Under the pieces are notes generated by a model. It saw only the letters and a program-made list of their open reading frames with translations. It was not told the origin of the DNA and ran no database searches. This document shows, in pieces, positions 20,881-32,704 of a stretch of 64,000 bases of DNA. How positions within the stretch are numbered: the first letter of the stretch is position 1; each line of letters starts with the position of its first letter. The position numbers and the translations under genes were made by a program. Source of the stretch: Galeopsis tetrahit (lineage: Eukaryota; Streptophyta; Magnoliopsida; Lamiales; Lamiaceae); contig OY776131.1 of the NCBI GenBank assembly GCA_963675135.1, forward strand, positions 32,449,381-32,513,380. The letters run 5' to 3'.

Positions 20881-21180
20881 CACTACAACAAAATGCATTT
20901 CTTGTAACGAATTTATTTGTAACCAACACTAAAATGGTTACAAAAAGACAAAGTGGGATAGCTCAAGTGGTTAGAGCACCACTACCTAGGCCTTAGGTCC
21001 TGGGTTCGAGTCATGGGTACGGGAAATGGGATGGGTATTTAACTTGTAATCTAAAATGGTTACAAAAAGTTGACTTATTTCTAACGAAATTAAATTTTCG
21101 TTACAAAATGTTATATTTTAAATAACAATACGTAATTGTCGTTACAAATAAAAAATTCGGTTAGGAATAGTAAATGACTT
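20881..21180 (+). mobile_element. CACTA-like transposon end (U3), truncated
   Basis: It begins CACTACAACAAAATGCATTT, the form expected for a CACTA-superfamily terminus, followed by repeated GTTAC/GTAAC motifs in both orientations that look like subterminal repeats. A-type units diverge at exactly this point. No matching reverse-complement end was found in the unit, so the far end is probably lost. The SINE at 20948-21050 sits inside it. Confidence 0.6.
20948..21050 (+). mobile_element. SINE-like tRNA-derived insertion
   Basis: About 103 bp with an A-box-like TAGCTCAAGTGG (20959-20970) and a B-box-like GGTTCGAGTC (21003-21012). It is flanked by perfect 19-bp direct repeats (CTAAAATGGTTACAAAAAG at 20929-20947 and 21051-21069). 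The orthologous place in U4, U5 and U6 has a single copy of that 19-mer and no insert. Confidence 0.85.
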
Positions 21181-21472
21181 CAAAACATATGTAAATTAAA
21201 GATAATTTTTTTTATCCTACCTTAATTATCATTACACGCGCACACATATATTATTAGATGATGACGGTTTCGAAAGTATTTGCAGGACGTCGTTTCGTTG
21301 GCTTAAGGCACATTGGAAGATGAACAGATGGAACACGATCGATGACTGGCAGAGAGAACCAACATTACGCATTTGTGCTATTTCTTTTACTGTGTATTGA
21401 CTCTGTTTTGCCAAGTTGATTATAAACCAACTGTGATTCAAGTTGATTTTGGCTTTTCTCAAAAAAATCAGG

Positions 21473-21507
<35 letters not shown>

Positions 21508-22403
21508 TTATATTTATCTACAATATATATGTATATATATTATTATCAATTAAAAAAAAAATTCAAAAATAGATATAGATTTTTTATTTTCTTTATTCTA
21601 TTAAAAGATGAAAAATAAAATGTTGTAGGGATATATATTATTTTATTTATAAAAAGATAATTATTAAAATACTTTCAACTTCAAATATAATTAGAATAAA
21701 TACTATGAAAGTAGGACCTTGCAAATTCTCATTAACAAATATAATATTAAGATAGGATCTAAGGCCTAGGTAGTGGTGCTCTAACCACTTGAGCTATCCC
21801 ACTTTGTCCATGCATTGAACCTTTTATTTATTTACATATAATTTCAAAGTTTATGGGTCAACTTGATTGATATTTATTTTGTTGAGTATCTAATAAAAAA
21901 TGTGATTACTCTAAATTCTGGAATCATGATGTTAGACGGTGCACACAATTAAAAATTCAAATCAAATGGAATTATAAAGATTTAAAAAAATCTCGTTAAA
22001 TATATTTTGTGGCTAGGTATAGATTATAAACATTATAATTAAATAAAATAAATTAGTATTTCTTCTATTTTGAAAAAGGTTATTTATATAATTTGCATCA
22101 AAATTAAAAATCTGACAAATTAGTTGACATCTTTATATTCATTCATTTACAACGAAATAAGATTAGCTAAAATTAAATTAGCAAAAATAAAAAACGTGTA
22201 TAAACTATTTCGTACATAAAATATACCGATTTAAAGCAAAAACCCCGTAAATCATTACTGGGTCAAATGAGTTTGACGTAAAAAAAAAAAATCTTATATA
22301 CGCAAAATAGAAAACTCACTCTCATGTCTTATGTTATTATATGAGTAAGTGTGTGTTACCACAAGAACAATTATGAAAATGATCTCAATTGTGCATATTT
22401 CAT
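21181..22403. other. B-type filler DNA (U3)
   Basis: AT-rich sequence shared by U3-U6 and absent from A-type units. It includes (AT)n around 21482-21508. A stretch at about 21232-21483 of higher complexity stays open on the minus strand in all B units but has no recognised product. It may be the interior of the CACTA-like element or captured DNA. Confidence 0.6.
21755..21807 (-). mobile_element. Reversed SINE fragment
   Basis: Reverse complement of the first part of the SINE at 20948 (A-box side through CCTAGGCCTTAG), with one visible mismatch. It stands where U4 has about 0.3 kb of other sequence, and no target duplication is seen. Confidence 0.75.
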
Positions 22404-23703
22404 GTGCTCCTGAAGAGAAAACTCGCGTGCACGCTTTTATGCACGGGCAGCTCGGCCGAGCCCCGTGCACGGCCGTGCTCCACCTGAAAACTTTACCTTC
22501 TCTCTCTTGACCTAGGGACACGTGCCAAGCTTTTTGGGAAGGGTATTTAAGCTCCCATTTTCGTTTTTGCAAAAAAAGGAAGCCATTGGAGGCCACACAA
22601 GCTCCCTACACATCCAAATTTCATTATCTTGCTCGTTTTTAGCTCGTTTTTCTTAATCTAGCCATAGAATTGAGTGAATTTTCTTAGTTTAATTGTTATT
22701 GGGGGTTGTAATTTAAATTTCAAGGAGGGATTGAAGACTCCATATATTGAAGCACTTTAAGGTTTTTGTCTACAATTTCATTCAAAGAGGTGATACCTTT
22801 ACTTTTATTGAAGATTCTTGTGTTATTTATTAGGGGTATGTTGAATTTCTCATTTGCTTTCCTTAATTTCATTAAATTAGCCATGAGCTAAGCAAATTGG
22901 TGTTTGGGTGTTATAGAATTGTGATGGAATTAATGTTATAGCTTGATTTCAATTGTGGAATTCATTGGTGGGATTTATTGGTTAGGTTTATGGGTTTTGA
23001 GAGATCATTTTACAAGAACTCAATTATTAGGTTGTATTAGAAGCATGATTAGTGCAACGAGAGTTGGTTAATCTTGACAATAGTATAATCGAGGGTTGGG
23101 AGTCGAGTGAATGTAGTTAATATTGGTTTATCGCAACGAGAGTTGGGTAAATTTCATTAGAACCCCATTTATCTTCATTAATTGCTTTAATTGACATTTA
23201 AGTGATTAGTGAGAAGACCATAGGAGCTTGGTTGTTAGTATTCAAGTGGAAAAGCATAACTAGGGATTAGTTTAGTTTAATTAGGTAGAGTCGAACCCCC
23301 TAGCCGTGTGATTACCCGTGTAAGAAAACTTATATTCATCCTCTCGATCCTAGGTGCTTGCTCGATTTATGCCTTAGCGATTGCTTCTACCAAATTCCAT
23401 CCAATGAATTACACATAGACTTCGAATTTTAACATCGATTCCACACAAGGACGAACACCCGAACACTACCTCTCCTCACTTGATTTCCATCGTATTTTTC
23501 TTAGTTATTTGCTTGTCATTTATTAGTGTCATTTACAATTCCTTGCACAAAACATGGATTTCCACTATATTCAAAGAACAACATACACACTAAGGCTACT
23601 TTCACATACTAGTCCCACTGATCGATAATTTAACCGGGCCTTGCTTTTATTACACGCGAACCTCTTATACTCGAGGGGAATGTGTTGCTAAAAACACGTG
23701 TCA
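22404..23703 (+). repeat. Truncated Athila LTR (end of U3)
   Basis: About 1.3 kb matching the right part of the 3' LTR from GTGCTCCTGAAGAG to AACACGTGTCA. It includes the TATA-like TATTTAAG at about 22546. It is followed by ATCTGGTTG, the same junction as the full 3' LTR. Confidence 0.92.
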
Positions 23704-24067
23704 ATCTGGTTGTGTTTAGTGAGCTTAATATTTTTCTTTCATTTTAATAGATCATTGATATTTTACTTAGTCGCATTTTTCTTTTTTAGTTAATGTAGTT
23801 GACATTTCCTTTCATCGACGGCAAATTAGTTATGTATAAAAAATATAAAAACTAATGTAAAGGCTATTTTAGACGTTTGTCACTCAATTTCAATTTTATT
23901 CCACAATCCAAACATCTTGAGTATAAATTATCATATAAACTTAAAATTTCAATCCATTAATCCAAACATGAATTTTAAATCATCTTTTTGAATTGTGAAC
24001 AGTGCAATCCCACTAAAACATATCCTAACATTTCGATCATGTCTAGCAAACCAAACAAGCCCTAAGT

Positions 24068-24098
<31 letters not shown>

Positions 24099-24147
24099 TC
24101 TTATTACTCATAAATTAACATTGTTTTATTGAATTCTTTAAATAGAA

Positions 24148-24393
24148 TTAATTTCCAGTACCAGGACTAGGACCTGACTCGGTAGGTTGAAAAGTATCCA
24201 CGTTGTCTTTATTTAAATTGTGCGGCAGAACCTTTCTTGCATGAATTTGAATTGGTCCAGCTTCCCCCACTACTATTTCAGAAGAAGTAGTAAACTTATT
24301 TATTTCTTTCTGCTGTTTTGCCTCGCTTGCAGTAATTGCAATTACAATTGTGAAAATAAGAAACATATGGAGACTTCTAAGGTTATAAGCCAT
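24148..24393 (-). CDS. CEP-like secreted peptide precursor, copy U4
   Basis: 81 residues with the peptide ending GPSPGTGN. It differs from U5 by Pro at residue 57 of the spacer (Leu in U5). A truncated LTR ends 444 bp beyond its stop codon and points toward it. Confidence 0.75.
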   Translation of the reverse strand: MAYNLRSLHMFLIFTIVIAITASEAKQQKEINKFTTSSEIVVGEAGPIQIHARKVLPHNLNKDNVDTFQPTESGPSPGTGN

Positions 24394-24454
24394 TGTAATA
24401 GAAATAATATACTAGACAGAGAGAAAGAAATGATATTTTACGTCTACCGTCTGT

Positions 24455-24463
24455 CTATTTATA
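24455..24463 (-). promoter_or_regulatory. TATA box of CEP-like gene U4
   Basis: TATAAATAG, minus strand, 15 bp from the CACTA-like terminus. Confidence 0.7.
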
Positions 24464-24478
24464 ATATTTGGAACCATG

Positions 24479-24680
24479 CACTACAACAAAATGCATTTCT
24501 TGTAACGAATTTATTTGTAACCAACACTAAAATGGTTACAAAAAGTTGACTTATTTCTAACGAAATTAAATTTTCGTTACAAAATGTTATATTTTAAATA
24601 ACAATAAGTAATTGTCGTTACAAATAAAAAATTCGATTACGAATAGTAAATGACTTCAAAACATATGTAAATTAAAGATA
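24479..24680 (+). mobile_element. CACTA-like transposon end (U4), truncated
   Basis: Same terminus as at 20881, without the SINE; repeated GTTAC motifs follow. Confidence 0.6.
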
Positions 24681-25455
24681 ATTTTTTTTATCCTACCTTA
24701 ATTATCATTACACGCGCACACATATATTATTAGATGATGACGGTTTCGAAAGTATTTGCAGGACGTCGTTTCGTTGGCTTAAGGCACATTGGAAGATCAA
24801 CAGATGGAACACAATCGATGACTGGCAGAGAGAACCAACATTACGCATTTGTGCTATTTCTTTTACGGTGTATTGACTCTGTTTTGCCAAGTTGATTATA
24901 AACCAACTGTGATTCAAGTTGATTTTGGCTTTTCTCAAAAAAATCAGGCGCGCGCACACATATATATATATATATATTTATATTTATCTACAATATATAT
25001 GTATATATATTATTATCAATTAAAAAAATATTTTTTCAAAAATAGATATAGATTTTTTATTTTCTTTATTCTATTAAAAGATGAAAAATAAAATGTTGTA
25101 GGGATATATATTATTTTATTTATAAAAAGATAATTATTAAAATACTTTCAACTTCAAATATAATTAGAATAAAAACTATGAAAGTAGGACCTGCAAATTC
25201 TCATTAACAAATATAATAATTAGATAAAATACCATCAAATAGAGAAAGGCGGGTAAGTTTGGAGGGAACCATAAATCTCCAATTCTAAATTCCTAAACTT
25301 ACGCAAAAATTATCAACGGGCTAAATTCACATAAATCCCAAATTATAAATCCTTAAACTTTTGCAAAATATAACCTCAATCTACAAGGCTAAAGCCTATA
25401 AAACTTACAGCTTTCACTTACGTAAATCCGTGATGGAAGTGAAGGCTACTAGTTG

Positions 25456-25503
<48 letters not shown>

Positions 25504-26100
25504 ATTTTCTGAACCTTTTATTTATTTACATATAATTTCAAAGTTTAAGGGTCAGCTTGATTGATATTTATTTTGTTGAGTATCTAATAAAAAATGTGAT
25601 TACTCTAAATTCTGGAATCATGATGTTAGACGGTGCACACAATTAAAAATTCAAATCAAATGGAATTATAAAGATTTAAAAAAATCTCGTTAAATATATT
25701 TTGTGGCTAGGTATAGATTATAAACATTATAATTAAATAAAATAAATTAGTATTTCTTTTATTTTGAAAAAGGTTATTTATATAATTTGCATCCAAATTA
25801 AAAATCTGACTAATTAGTTGACATCTTTATATTCATTCATTTACAACGAAATAAGATTAGCTAAAATTAAATTAGAAAAAATAAAAAACGTGTATAAACT
25901 ATTTCGTACATAAAATATAACGATTTAAAGCAAAAACCCCGTAAATCATTACTGGGTCAAATGAGTTTGACGTAAAAAAAACAATAAATCTTATATACGC
26001 AAAATAGAAAACTCACTCTCATGTCTTATGTTATTATATGAGTAAGTGTGTGTTACCACAAGGACAATTATGAAAATGATCTAAATTGTGCATATTTCAT
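24681..26100. other. B-type filler DNA (U4)
   Basis: AT-rich, no recognisable gene. It includes the uninterrupted sequence AAATTATAAATCC near 25350 that marks the empty insertion site for the element at 29043-41997. Confidence 0.6.
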
Positions 26101-27396
26101 GTGCTCCTGAAGAGAAAACTCGCGTGCACGCTTTTATGCACGGGCAGCTCGGCCGAGCTCCGTGCACAGCCGTGCTCCACCTGAAAACTTTACCTTCTCT
26201 CTCTTGACCTAGGGACACGTGCCAAGCTTTTTGGGAAGGGTATTTAAGCTCCCATTTTCGTTTTTGCAAAAAAGGGAAGCCATTGGAGGCCACACAAGCT
26301 CCCTACACATCCAAATTTCATTATCTTGCTCGTTTTTAGCTCGTTTTTCTTAATCTAGCCATAGAATTGAGTGAATTTTCTTAGTTTAATTGTTATTGGG
26401 GGTTGTAATTTCAATTTCAAGGAAGGATTGAAGACTCCATTGAAGCACTTTAAGGTTTTTGTCTACAATTTCATTCAAATAGGTGATACCTTTACTTTTA
26501 TTGAAGATTCTTGTGTTATTTATTATGGGTATGTTGAATTTCTCATTTGCTTTCCTTAATTTCATTAAATTAGCCATGAGCTAAGCAAATTGGTGTTTGG
26601 GTGTTATAGAATTGTGATGGAATTAATGTTATAGCTTGATTTCAATTGTGGAATTCATTGGTGGGATTTATTGGTTAGGTTTATGGGTTTTGAGAGATCA
26701 TTTTACAAGAACTCAATTATTAGGTTGTATTAGAAGCATGATTAGTGCAACGAGAGTTGGTTAATCTTGACAATAGTATAATCGAGGGTTGGGAGTCGAG
26801 TGAATGTAGTTAATATTGGTTTATCGCAACGAGAGTTGGGTAAATTTCATTAGAACCCCATTCATCTCCATTAATTGCTTTAATTGACATTTAAGTGATT
26901 AGTGAGAAGACCATAGGAGCTTGGTTGTTAGTATTCCAGTGGAAAAGCATAACTAGGGATTAGTTTAGTTTAATTAGGTAGAGTCGAACCCCCTAGCCGT
27001 GTGATTACCCGTGTAAGAAAACTTCTATTCATCCTCTCGATCCTAGGTGCTTGCTCGATTTATGCCTTAGCGATTGCTTCTACCAAATTCCATCCAATGA
27101 ATTACACATAGACTTCGAATTTTAACATCGATTCCACACAAGGACGAACACCCGAACACTACCTCTCCTCACTTGATTTCTATCGTATTTTTCTTAGTTA
27201 TTTGCTTGTCATTTGTTAGTGTCATTTACAATTCCTTGCACAAAACATGGATTTCCACTATATTCAAAGAACAACATACACACTAAGGCTACTTTCACAT
27301 ACTAGTCCCATGGATCGATAATTTAACCGAGCCTTGCTTTTATTACACGCGAACCTCTTATACTCGAGGGGAATGTGTTGCTAAAAACACGTGTCA
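26101..27396 (+). repeat. Truncated Athila LTR (end of U4)
   Basis: Same left breakpoint (TTTCAT then GTGCTCC) and right junction as in U3. Confidence 0.92.
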
Positions 27397-27838
27397 ATCT
27401 GGTTGTGTTTAGTGAGCTTAATATTTTTCTTTCATTTTAATAGATCATTGATATTTTACTTAGTCGCATTTTTCTTTTTTAGTTAATGTAGTTGACATTT
27501 CCTTTCATCGACGGCAAATTAGTTATGTATAAAAAATATAAAAACTAATGTAAAGGCTATTTTAGACGTTTGTCACTCAATTTCAATTTTATTCCACAAT
27601 CCAAACATCTTGAGTATAAATTATCATATAAACTTAAAATTTCAATCCATTAATCCAAACATGAATTTTAAATCATCTTTTTGAATTGTGAACAGTGCAA
27701 TCCCACTAAATCATATCCTAACATTTCGATCATGTCTAGCAAACCAAACAATCCCTAAGTAAAATATATATATATATATATATATATATTCTTATTACTC
27801 ATAAATTAACATTGTTTTATTGAATTCTTTAAATAGAA

Positions 27839-28084
27839 TTAATTTCCTGTACCAGGACTAGGACCTGACTCGGTAGGTTGAAAAGTATCCACGTTGTCTT
27901 TATTTAAATTGTGCAGCAGAACCTTTCTTGCATGGATTTGAATTGGTCCAGCTTCCCCCACTACTATTTCAGAAGAAGTAGTAAACTTATTTATTTCTTT
28001 CTGCTGTTTTGCCTCGCTTGCAGTAATTGCAATTACAATTGTGAAAATAAGAAACATATGGAGACTTCTAAGGTTATAAGCCAT
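27839..28084 (-). CDS. CEP-like secreted peptide precursor, copy U5
   Basis: 81 residues, identical to the commonest B-type form, ending TFQPTESGPSPGTGN. No defect is seen. Confidence 0.75.
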   Translation of the reverse strand: MAYNLRSLHMFLIFTIVIAITASEAKQQKEINKFTTSSEIVVGEAGPIQIHARKVLLHNLNKDNVDTFQPTESGPSPGTGN

Positions 28085-28149
28085 TGTAATAGAAATAATA
28101 TACTAGACAGAGAGAAAGAAATGATATTTTACGTCTACCGTACGTCTGT

Positions 28150-28158
28150 CTATTTATA
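28150..28158 (-). promoter_or_regulatory. TATA box of CEP-like gene U5
   Basis: TATAAATAG, minus strand. This copy has four extra bases (ACGT-type duplication) between the TATA box and the ATG. Confidence 0.7.
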
Positions 28159-28173
28159 ATATTTGGAACCATG

Positions 28174-28400
28174 CACTACAACAAAATGCATTTCTTGTAA
28201 CGAATTTATTTGTAACCAACACTAAAATGGTTACAAAAAGTTGACTTATTTCTAACGAAATTAAATTTTCGTTACAAAATGTTATATTTTAAATAACAAT
28301 AAGTAATTGTCGTTACAAATAAAAAATTCGGTTACGAATAGTAAATGACTTCAAAACATATGTAAATTAAAGATAATTTTGTTTATCCTACCTTAATTAT
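28174..28400 (+). mobile_element. CACTA-like transposon end (U5), truncated
   Basis: Same terminus and subterminal motifs as in U4. Confidence 0.6.
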
Positions 28401-29033
28401 CATTACACGCGCACACATATATTATTAGATGATGACGGTTTCGAAAGTATTTGCAGGACGTCGTTTCGTTGGCTTAAGGCACATTGGAAGATCAACAGAT
28501 GGAACACAATCGATGACTGGCAGAGAGAACCAACATTACGCATTTGTGCTATTTCTTTTACGGTGTATTGACTCTGTTTTGCCAAGTTGATTATAAACCA
28601 ACTGTGATTCAAGTTGATTTTGGCTTTTCTCAAAAAAATCAGGCGCGCGCACACATATATATATATATATTTATATTTATCTACAATATATATGTATATA
28701 TATTATTATCAATTAAAAAAATATTTTTTCAAAAATAGATATAGATTTTTTATTTTCTTTATTCTATTAAAAGATGAAAAATAAAATGTTGTAGGGATAT
28801 ATATTATTTTATTTATAAAAAGATAATTATTAAAATACTTTCAACTTCAAATATAATTAGAATAAAAACTATGAAAGTAGGACCTGCAAATTCTCATTAA
28901 CAAATATAATAATTAGATAAAATACCATCAAATAGAGAAAGGCGGGTAAGTTTGGAGGGAACCATAAATCTCCAATTCTAAATTCCTAAACTTACGCAAA
29001 AATTATCAACGGGCTAAATTCACATAAATCCCA
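28401..29033. other. B-type filler DNA (U5), left part
   Basis: AT-rich and collinear with the U4 filler. It is interrupted at 29042 by the Mutator-like element and resumes at 41998. Confidence 0.6.
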
Positions 29034-29164
29034 AATTATAAAGGGTCACATTTGCGTACCCCCTAGTGCACCGTACCTCCTAATTTTAATTTTAATTTTT
29101 TTTTTTATATTTTATGTGCACCCATTAATTTAATGAGTTCACCCCTAAATTATATTTTTACTAC

Positions 29165-29545
29165 AGTTATCTGCACCCACTCATTTTATGAGTTCACCCC
29201 CAAATCATTTTTTTTTTACAACAATGATCTACACCCGCTCATTTTATGAGTTCGCCCCCAAATTATTTTTTTACCACAGTTATCTGCACCCCGCTCATTT
29301 TATGAGTTCACCCCCAAATATTTTTTTACTACACTTATATGCACTTGCTTATTTTATGTGTTCACCTCCAAATCATATTTATACTACAGTTATCTGCACC
29401 CGCTCATTTTATGAGTTCACCCCAAATCATTTCTTTTTTATAACAGTTCTCTACACCCGCTAATTTTATAAGTTCACCCCTAATTTTTTTTTACCACAAT
29501 TCTCTGCACCCACTCATTTTATGAGTTCACCCCCAATTTTTTTTT
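29165..29545 (+). repeat. Terminal tandem sub-repeats, left arm
   Basis: About seven monomers of 55-58 bp with the core TGCACCCGCTCATTTTATGA followed by GTTCACCCCCAAAT. Open frames across it are repeat artefacts. Confidence 0.85.
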
Positions 29546-29549
29546 AAAT

Positions 29550-30470
29550 AATTACATTTAAAATACTATATTATCTTTTTATTAATTTACACAAAATATA
29601 ATAATAAAATCAACCATAATTTATACATTTACAATATGTAGTCGAGTCATTGTCGAGTTACCGTCGATTCACCACTAAATCACCCATATTTTAGAAAAAG
29701 AAAATCGTAAAAACATAATTTAAAAAATCTATCAAAATAAGGCACAAATCTCGAATTTTTTTCTTTTTAATTTTTCTTCCCATTTTCAGTTTTTATTCAA
29801 AAAATTTTATTTCTTCATTTTTTTCATTAGTATTTTTTAAAATTTTAATACAAAATAATATTATATGTATGATTTTATTATACTCAATAATACAATAAGT
29901 AATCATCAGTAATACACTAATACCATTAAAAATAATTATTACTCCAATATCTTATACAATAACAAATAATTACACATATCTAATTATATTAAATAATACT
30001 AAAATCAATTATTAGTAATACCACGAACAGTAATCGGTAATACCATTAATATTAATCAATAAAATTTTATACAATAACAAATAATTCCACACATCCAATT
30101 ATATTCAATAATACCAAAAACAATTATCAGTAATACAATGAACAGTAATTAGTAATATCATGAACATTGATCAGTAATATCTTATAAAATAATAAATAAT
30201 TCCACAAATCTAATTATATTAAGTAATACCATAATCAATAATATGTAATACCATAAAAAATAATAATAATAATCAGTAATGTCTTAAACAATAATAAATA
30301 ATTTCACACAATCAGTAATAACACAAACAATAACCAGTAATACCACAATTAATAATTAATAATACCGTAATCAGTAATCATTAATTTTAATTCATTTGTA
30401 TATTAATAGTAATACTACAATCAATAAATAGTAATACCAGTACCAATAACTAATAGTACCATAAAAAAAA
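29550..30470. other. AT-rich interior of the Mutator-like element
   Basis: Degenerate AATACCATAATCAGTAATA-type short repeats, especially 29880-30450. No gene is seen. Confidence 0.6.
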
Positions 30471-30479
30471 AAAAAAAAG

Positions 30480-31145
30480 TGGAGGGAGTGCAAATCGGGG
30501 TGTACTGAAGAAAATAGGAAGTGCACATTACCAAACCCAATTGAAGGGAACCCTAGCCCAATGGGAGGGCACCCTAGGTCAGCAGTCGTCGTTTGAGATT
30601 TCATCAGCAAGGTCACCGGCTTTGAGTGTCGGCCGGTTAGAGATCCATCGGCAACATACTCACATTCCTCCGTCGGGCTGCCGTCAGCCGGAGGAAGAGG
30701 ATGCACAGTAGCATGATGAAGAAGACGGACAAAGCAATATAGCTTCGATTTAGGCAGAGATGAACGACGAGAGAGAGGCGGCGTCGATCCGAGTGTTGCA
30801 GGCGAGAGCCATTGATGCCGAAGAAGCTCCTGGATCGCGAACACAAGGGAGATTGATTTAAGCAGTCGCGTCGGTGGTCGAAATGAGAAGAGAATTTCGG
30901 CCGCCATGGATCGTTGCCGAGATGGAAGATGATGTCGATTGTCATGGAAGTGAAGAATCGCGATTGCGATTCGAATATGGGTCTTGGGCTTCAGCGGCCG
31001 GGACGGAAGCGCCGCCGTCGCCGTCAAGGGGGTGGTCGGACATGGTGGTGGTTGGGTCACCCGCCGATCGGCATGAATTTTCGGCAGGTCCTTTACTCAT
31101 CAAATTAAAATTGAAATTCAAGTGCACTGCTGATCGACTATAATA
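30480..31145 (-). other. GC-rich segment inside the Mutator-like element, possible captured gene fragment
   Basis: About 650 bp that is much richer in G+C than everything around it, with a 222-codon open frame on the minus strand (30392-31060). The translation is Pro/Ser/Arg-rich and not recognised, and the frame runs into AT-rich sequence at its end. Pack-MULE-style capture of host DNA is a possibility, not shown. Confidence 0.4.
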
Positions 31146-31168
31146 AAATCATGCCTATAATATTATAT

Positions 31169-32035
31169 TGAAAGTGTGCTGTGGTATGTATATGAAGTGT
31201 TTAAGTTTAAGTAGAATAATGTTGTACTAAATGTTGTGACAATTGGTACAACACTGACTCTAACAGAATATCAGAAATTAAGATTAACACAGCGGAAGAC
31301 TTGAAACACTAAAAACAAACGTGACACAATGGAAATAATTTTCACATAGATTTTATAAATAAAAATCTATGCTAGCCTTACGGCGAAAAACAATACTTAT
31401 CTTCAAGTACAAATGTTGTGTGAAATGTTACAGCATTAACATTCACAACGAAACTATAAACGAGGCAGGTGCCAAGTCTAGAAAACGAACTAAGTGTATA
31501 AATTATACACTGTCGAAATGCCTAGTCTATCTAATGATTACACTCTCAATAGATAAGAAGACACACAGTCATACGGGTGGTATACAACGTATGAACTAAA
31601 ATGTAGAACTATTGGCCACAATTTCCTAACAGGGATGAACGCTCGGTCTAGGATATTGATCGAATAGAGCACACCGAATTATGAAGCCTTCAATGGGTAT
31701 TTATAGTGTGGGATACGAAATTCTAGAGGCTTCCACATTGAGGTCCTATTTTTTAGGAAACTCAACTTCCACAACTTCCATGATCTTTCTAGATCCTTCT
31801 AGGCTGCTCCAGGTCGTTCCAAATGTATCTAGGCTGTTCTAGCATGTTCTCCAATGTTCTGGAATCTTCCAGGTTCCAGATCCTTGTAGAAGCTTCTAGA
31901 TCCTGCCAGAAATGCGACAACATTTAGGTCAACATTTAATGTAGCATTTCAGAAAAGACTTAGAAAAAATCTCGGAAGGTCAAATTCAGATGTTGTTGAT
32001 AATGTTAAGACATTTAAGAATTAACAACATCTACA
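31169..32035 (-). repeat. Copia 3' LTR (left copy)
   Basis: TG...CA ends read on the plus strand as TGAAAGTGTGCTG to AACATCTACA. The minus-strand TATA box (TATAAATA) is at 31698-31705. Confidence 0.95.
31856..31900 (-). promoter_or_regulatory. Heat-shock-element cluster in the Copia LTR (left copy)
   Basis: GTTCTGGAATCTTCC (31856-31870) is a perfect three-block nTTCnnGAAnnTTCn element. AGAAGCTTCTAGA (31888-31900) is a second, near-perfect one. Both lie 150-200 bp upstream of the TATA box in the element's orientation. More TTC/GAA half-sites lie around 31770-31860. Confidence 0.65.
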
Positions 32036-32048
32036 ATCTCCCCCAATT
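32036..32048 (-). other. Copia polypurine tract
   Basis: Next to the left LTR; on the minus strand it reads AAATTGGGGGAGAT. Confidence 0.8.
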
Positions 32049-32704
32049 TGACCTTTCGACTACAACACACCTGATGCACATATATTTCTATACATACTCA
32101 GTTTTATGTACTTAGTTGAGGTTGACATCATTGCTAAGCACTAGTCAAGACAATACCTGTTGTAATCGTTGGATCAAATCGACTGAAGATCAAGGATAAT
32201 TTCATAATGATCCGTGCCAAAAGATCAAGACTATTTTATCCAAAATAGAATAAGTATAAACTATACACTTACTCACAACATAAGTAACTATACTAAGATA
32301 ATAAGTTAAACTGGAAGAAATTCACTTAGAATCTAAGTATGACACTAACAAAACAAGGCAAACAAAAAAATCAGAGCAACAAACATAATGTAAACAGAAT
32401 ATAAACAAAAACTATACACAACCTGCAATAGTAGACACATGATAATCTGCAAACAAATTAAGCAAGGCAGTAAACAGACATCAAGTGGAACCATTAAGCA
32501 AGTTGCAGTAATAAACATCCTATCATCTAGGAAAAATAAACAACAAGTGTATCAAAAATTCAGAATACTTAAACATTAATTACAAAGGTAAAGCTGAATA
32601 AATGGCTTATATTGCTGTGGTAACAGCTGCAGCATCATCTTCCTGCACCATAGCCATTTTTGGAATTCAGATCTCCCCCTGTCTAACAGCTTTCTCCAGG
32701 AAGA
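32049..32704 (-). other. Copia non-coding region between accessory ORF and polypurine tract
   Basis: About 650 bp of A-rich sequence. No gene is seen. Confidence 0.6.

Larger units (their letters stand above)
20102..23703. repeat. Tandem array unit U3 (B-type), right part
   Basis: It starts at the Athila insertion site with ATCTGGTTGTG and ends with a truncated Athila LTR. It contains the CEP-like gene, a CACTA-like end, a SINE, AT-rich filler and (AT)n at about 20467-20501. Between about 21755 and 21815 a reversed SINE fragment replaces about 0.3 kb that is present in U4. Confidence 0.88.
23704..27396. repeat. Tandem array unit U4 (B-type)
   Basis: CEP-like gene, CACTA-like end, filler and truncated LTR, with no later insertion, so it serves as the empty-site reference for U3 and U5. 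(AT)n tracts lie at about 24069-24099 and a long one at 25458-25500. Confidence 0.9.

Noticed and set aside
20951..21012. A tRNA gene suggested by A-box and B-box sequences
   Set aside because: There is no plausible anticodon arm or acceptor stem, and the block has a target duplication typical of a SINE.
29188..29463. 91-codon frame with repeated HPAHFMSSPPN-like segments
   Set aside because: It simply translates the 55-58-bp terminal sub-repeats of the Mutator-like element.
31369..31599. 76-codon plus-strand frame present in both Copia LTRs
   Set aside because: It is antisense within the LTR of a minus-strand element and identical only because the LTRs are.
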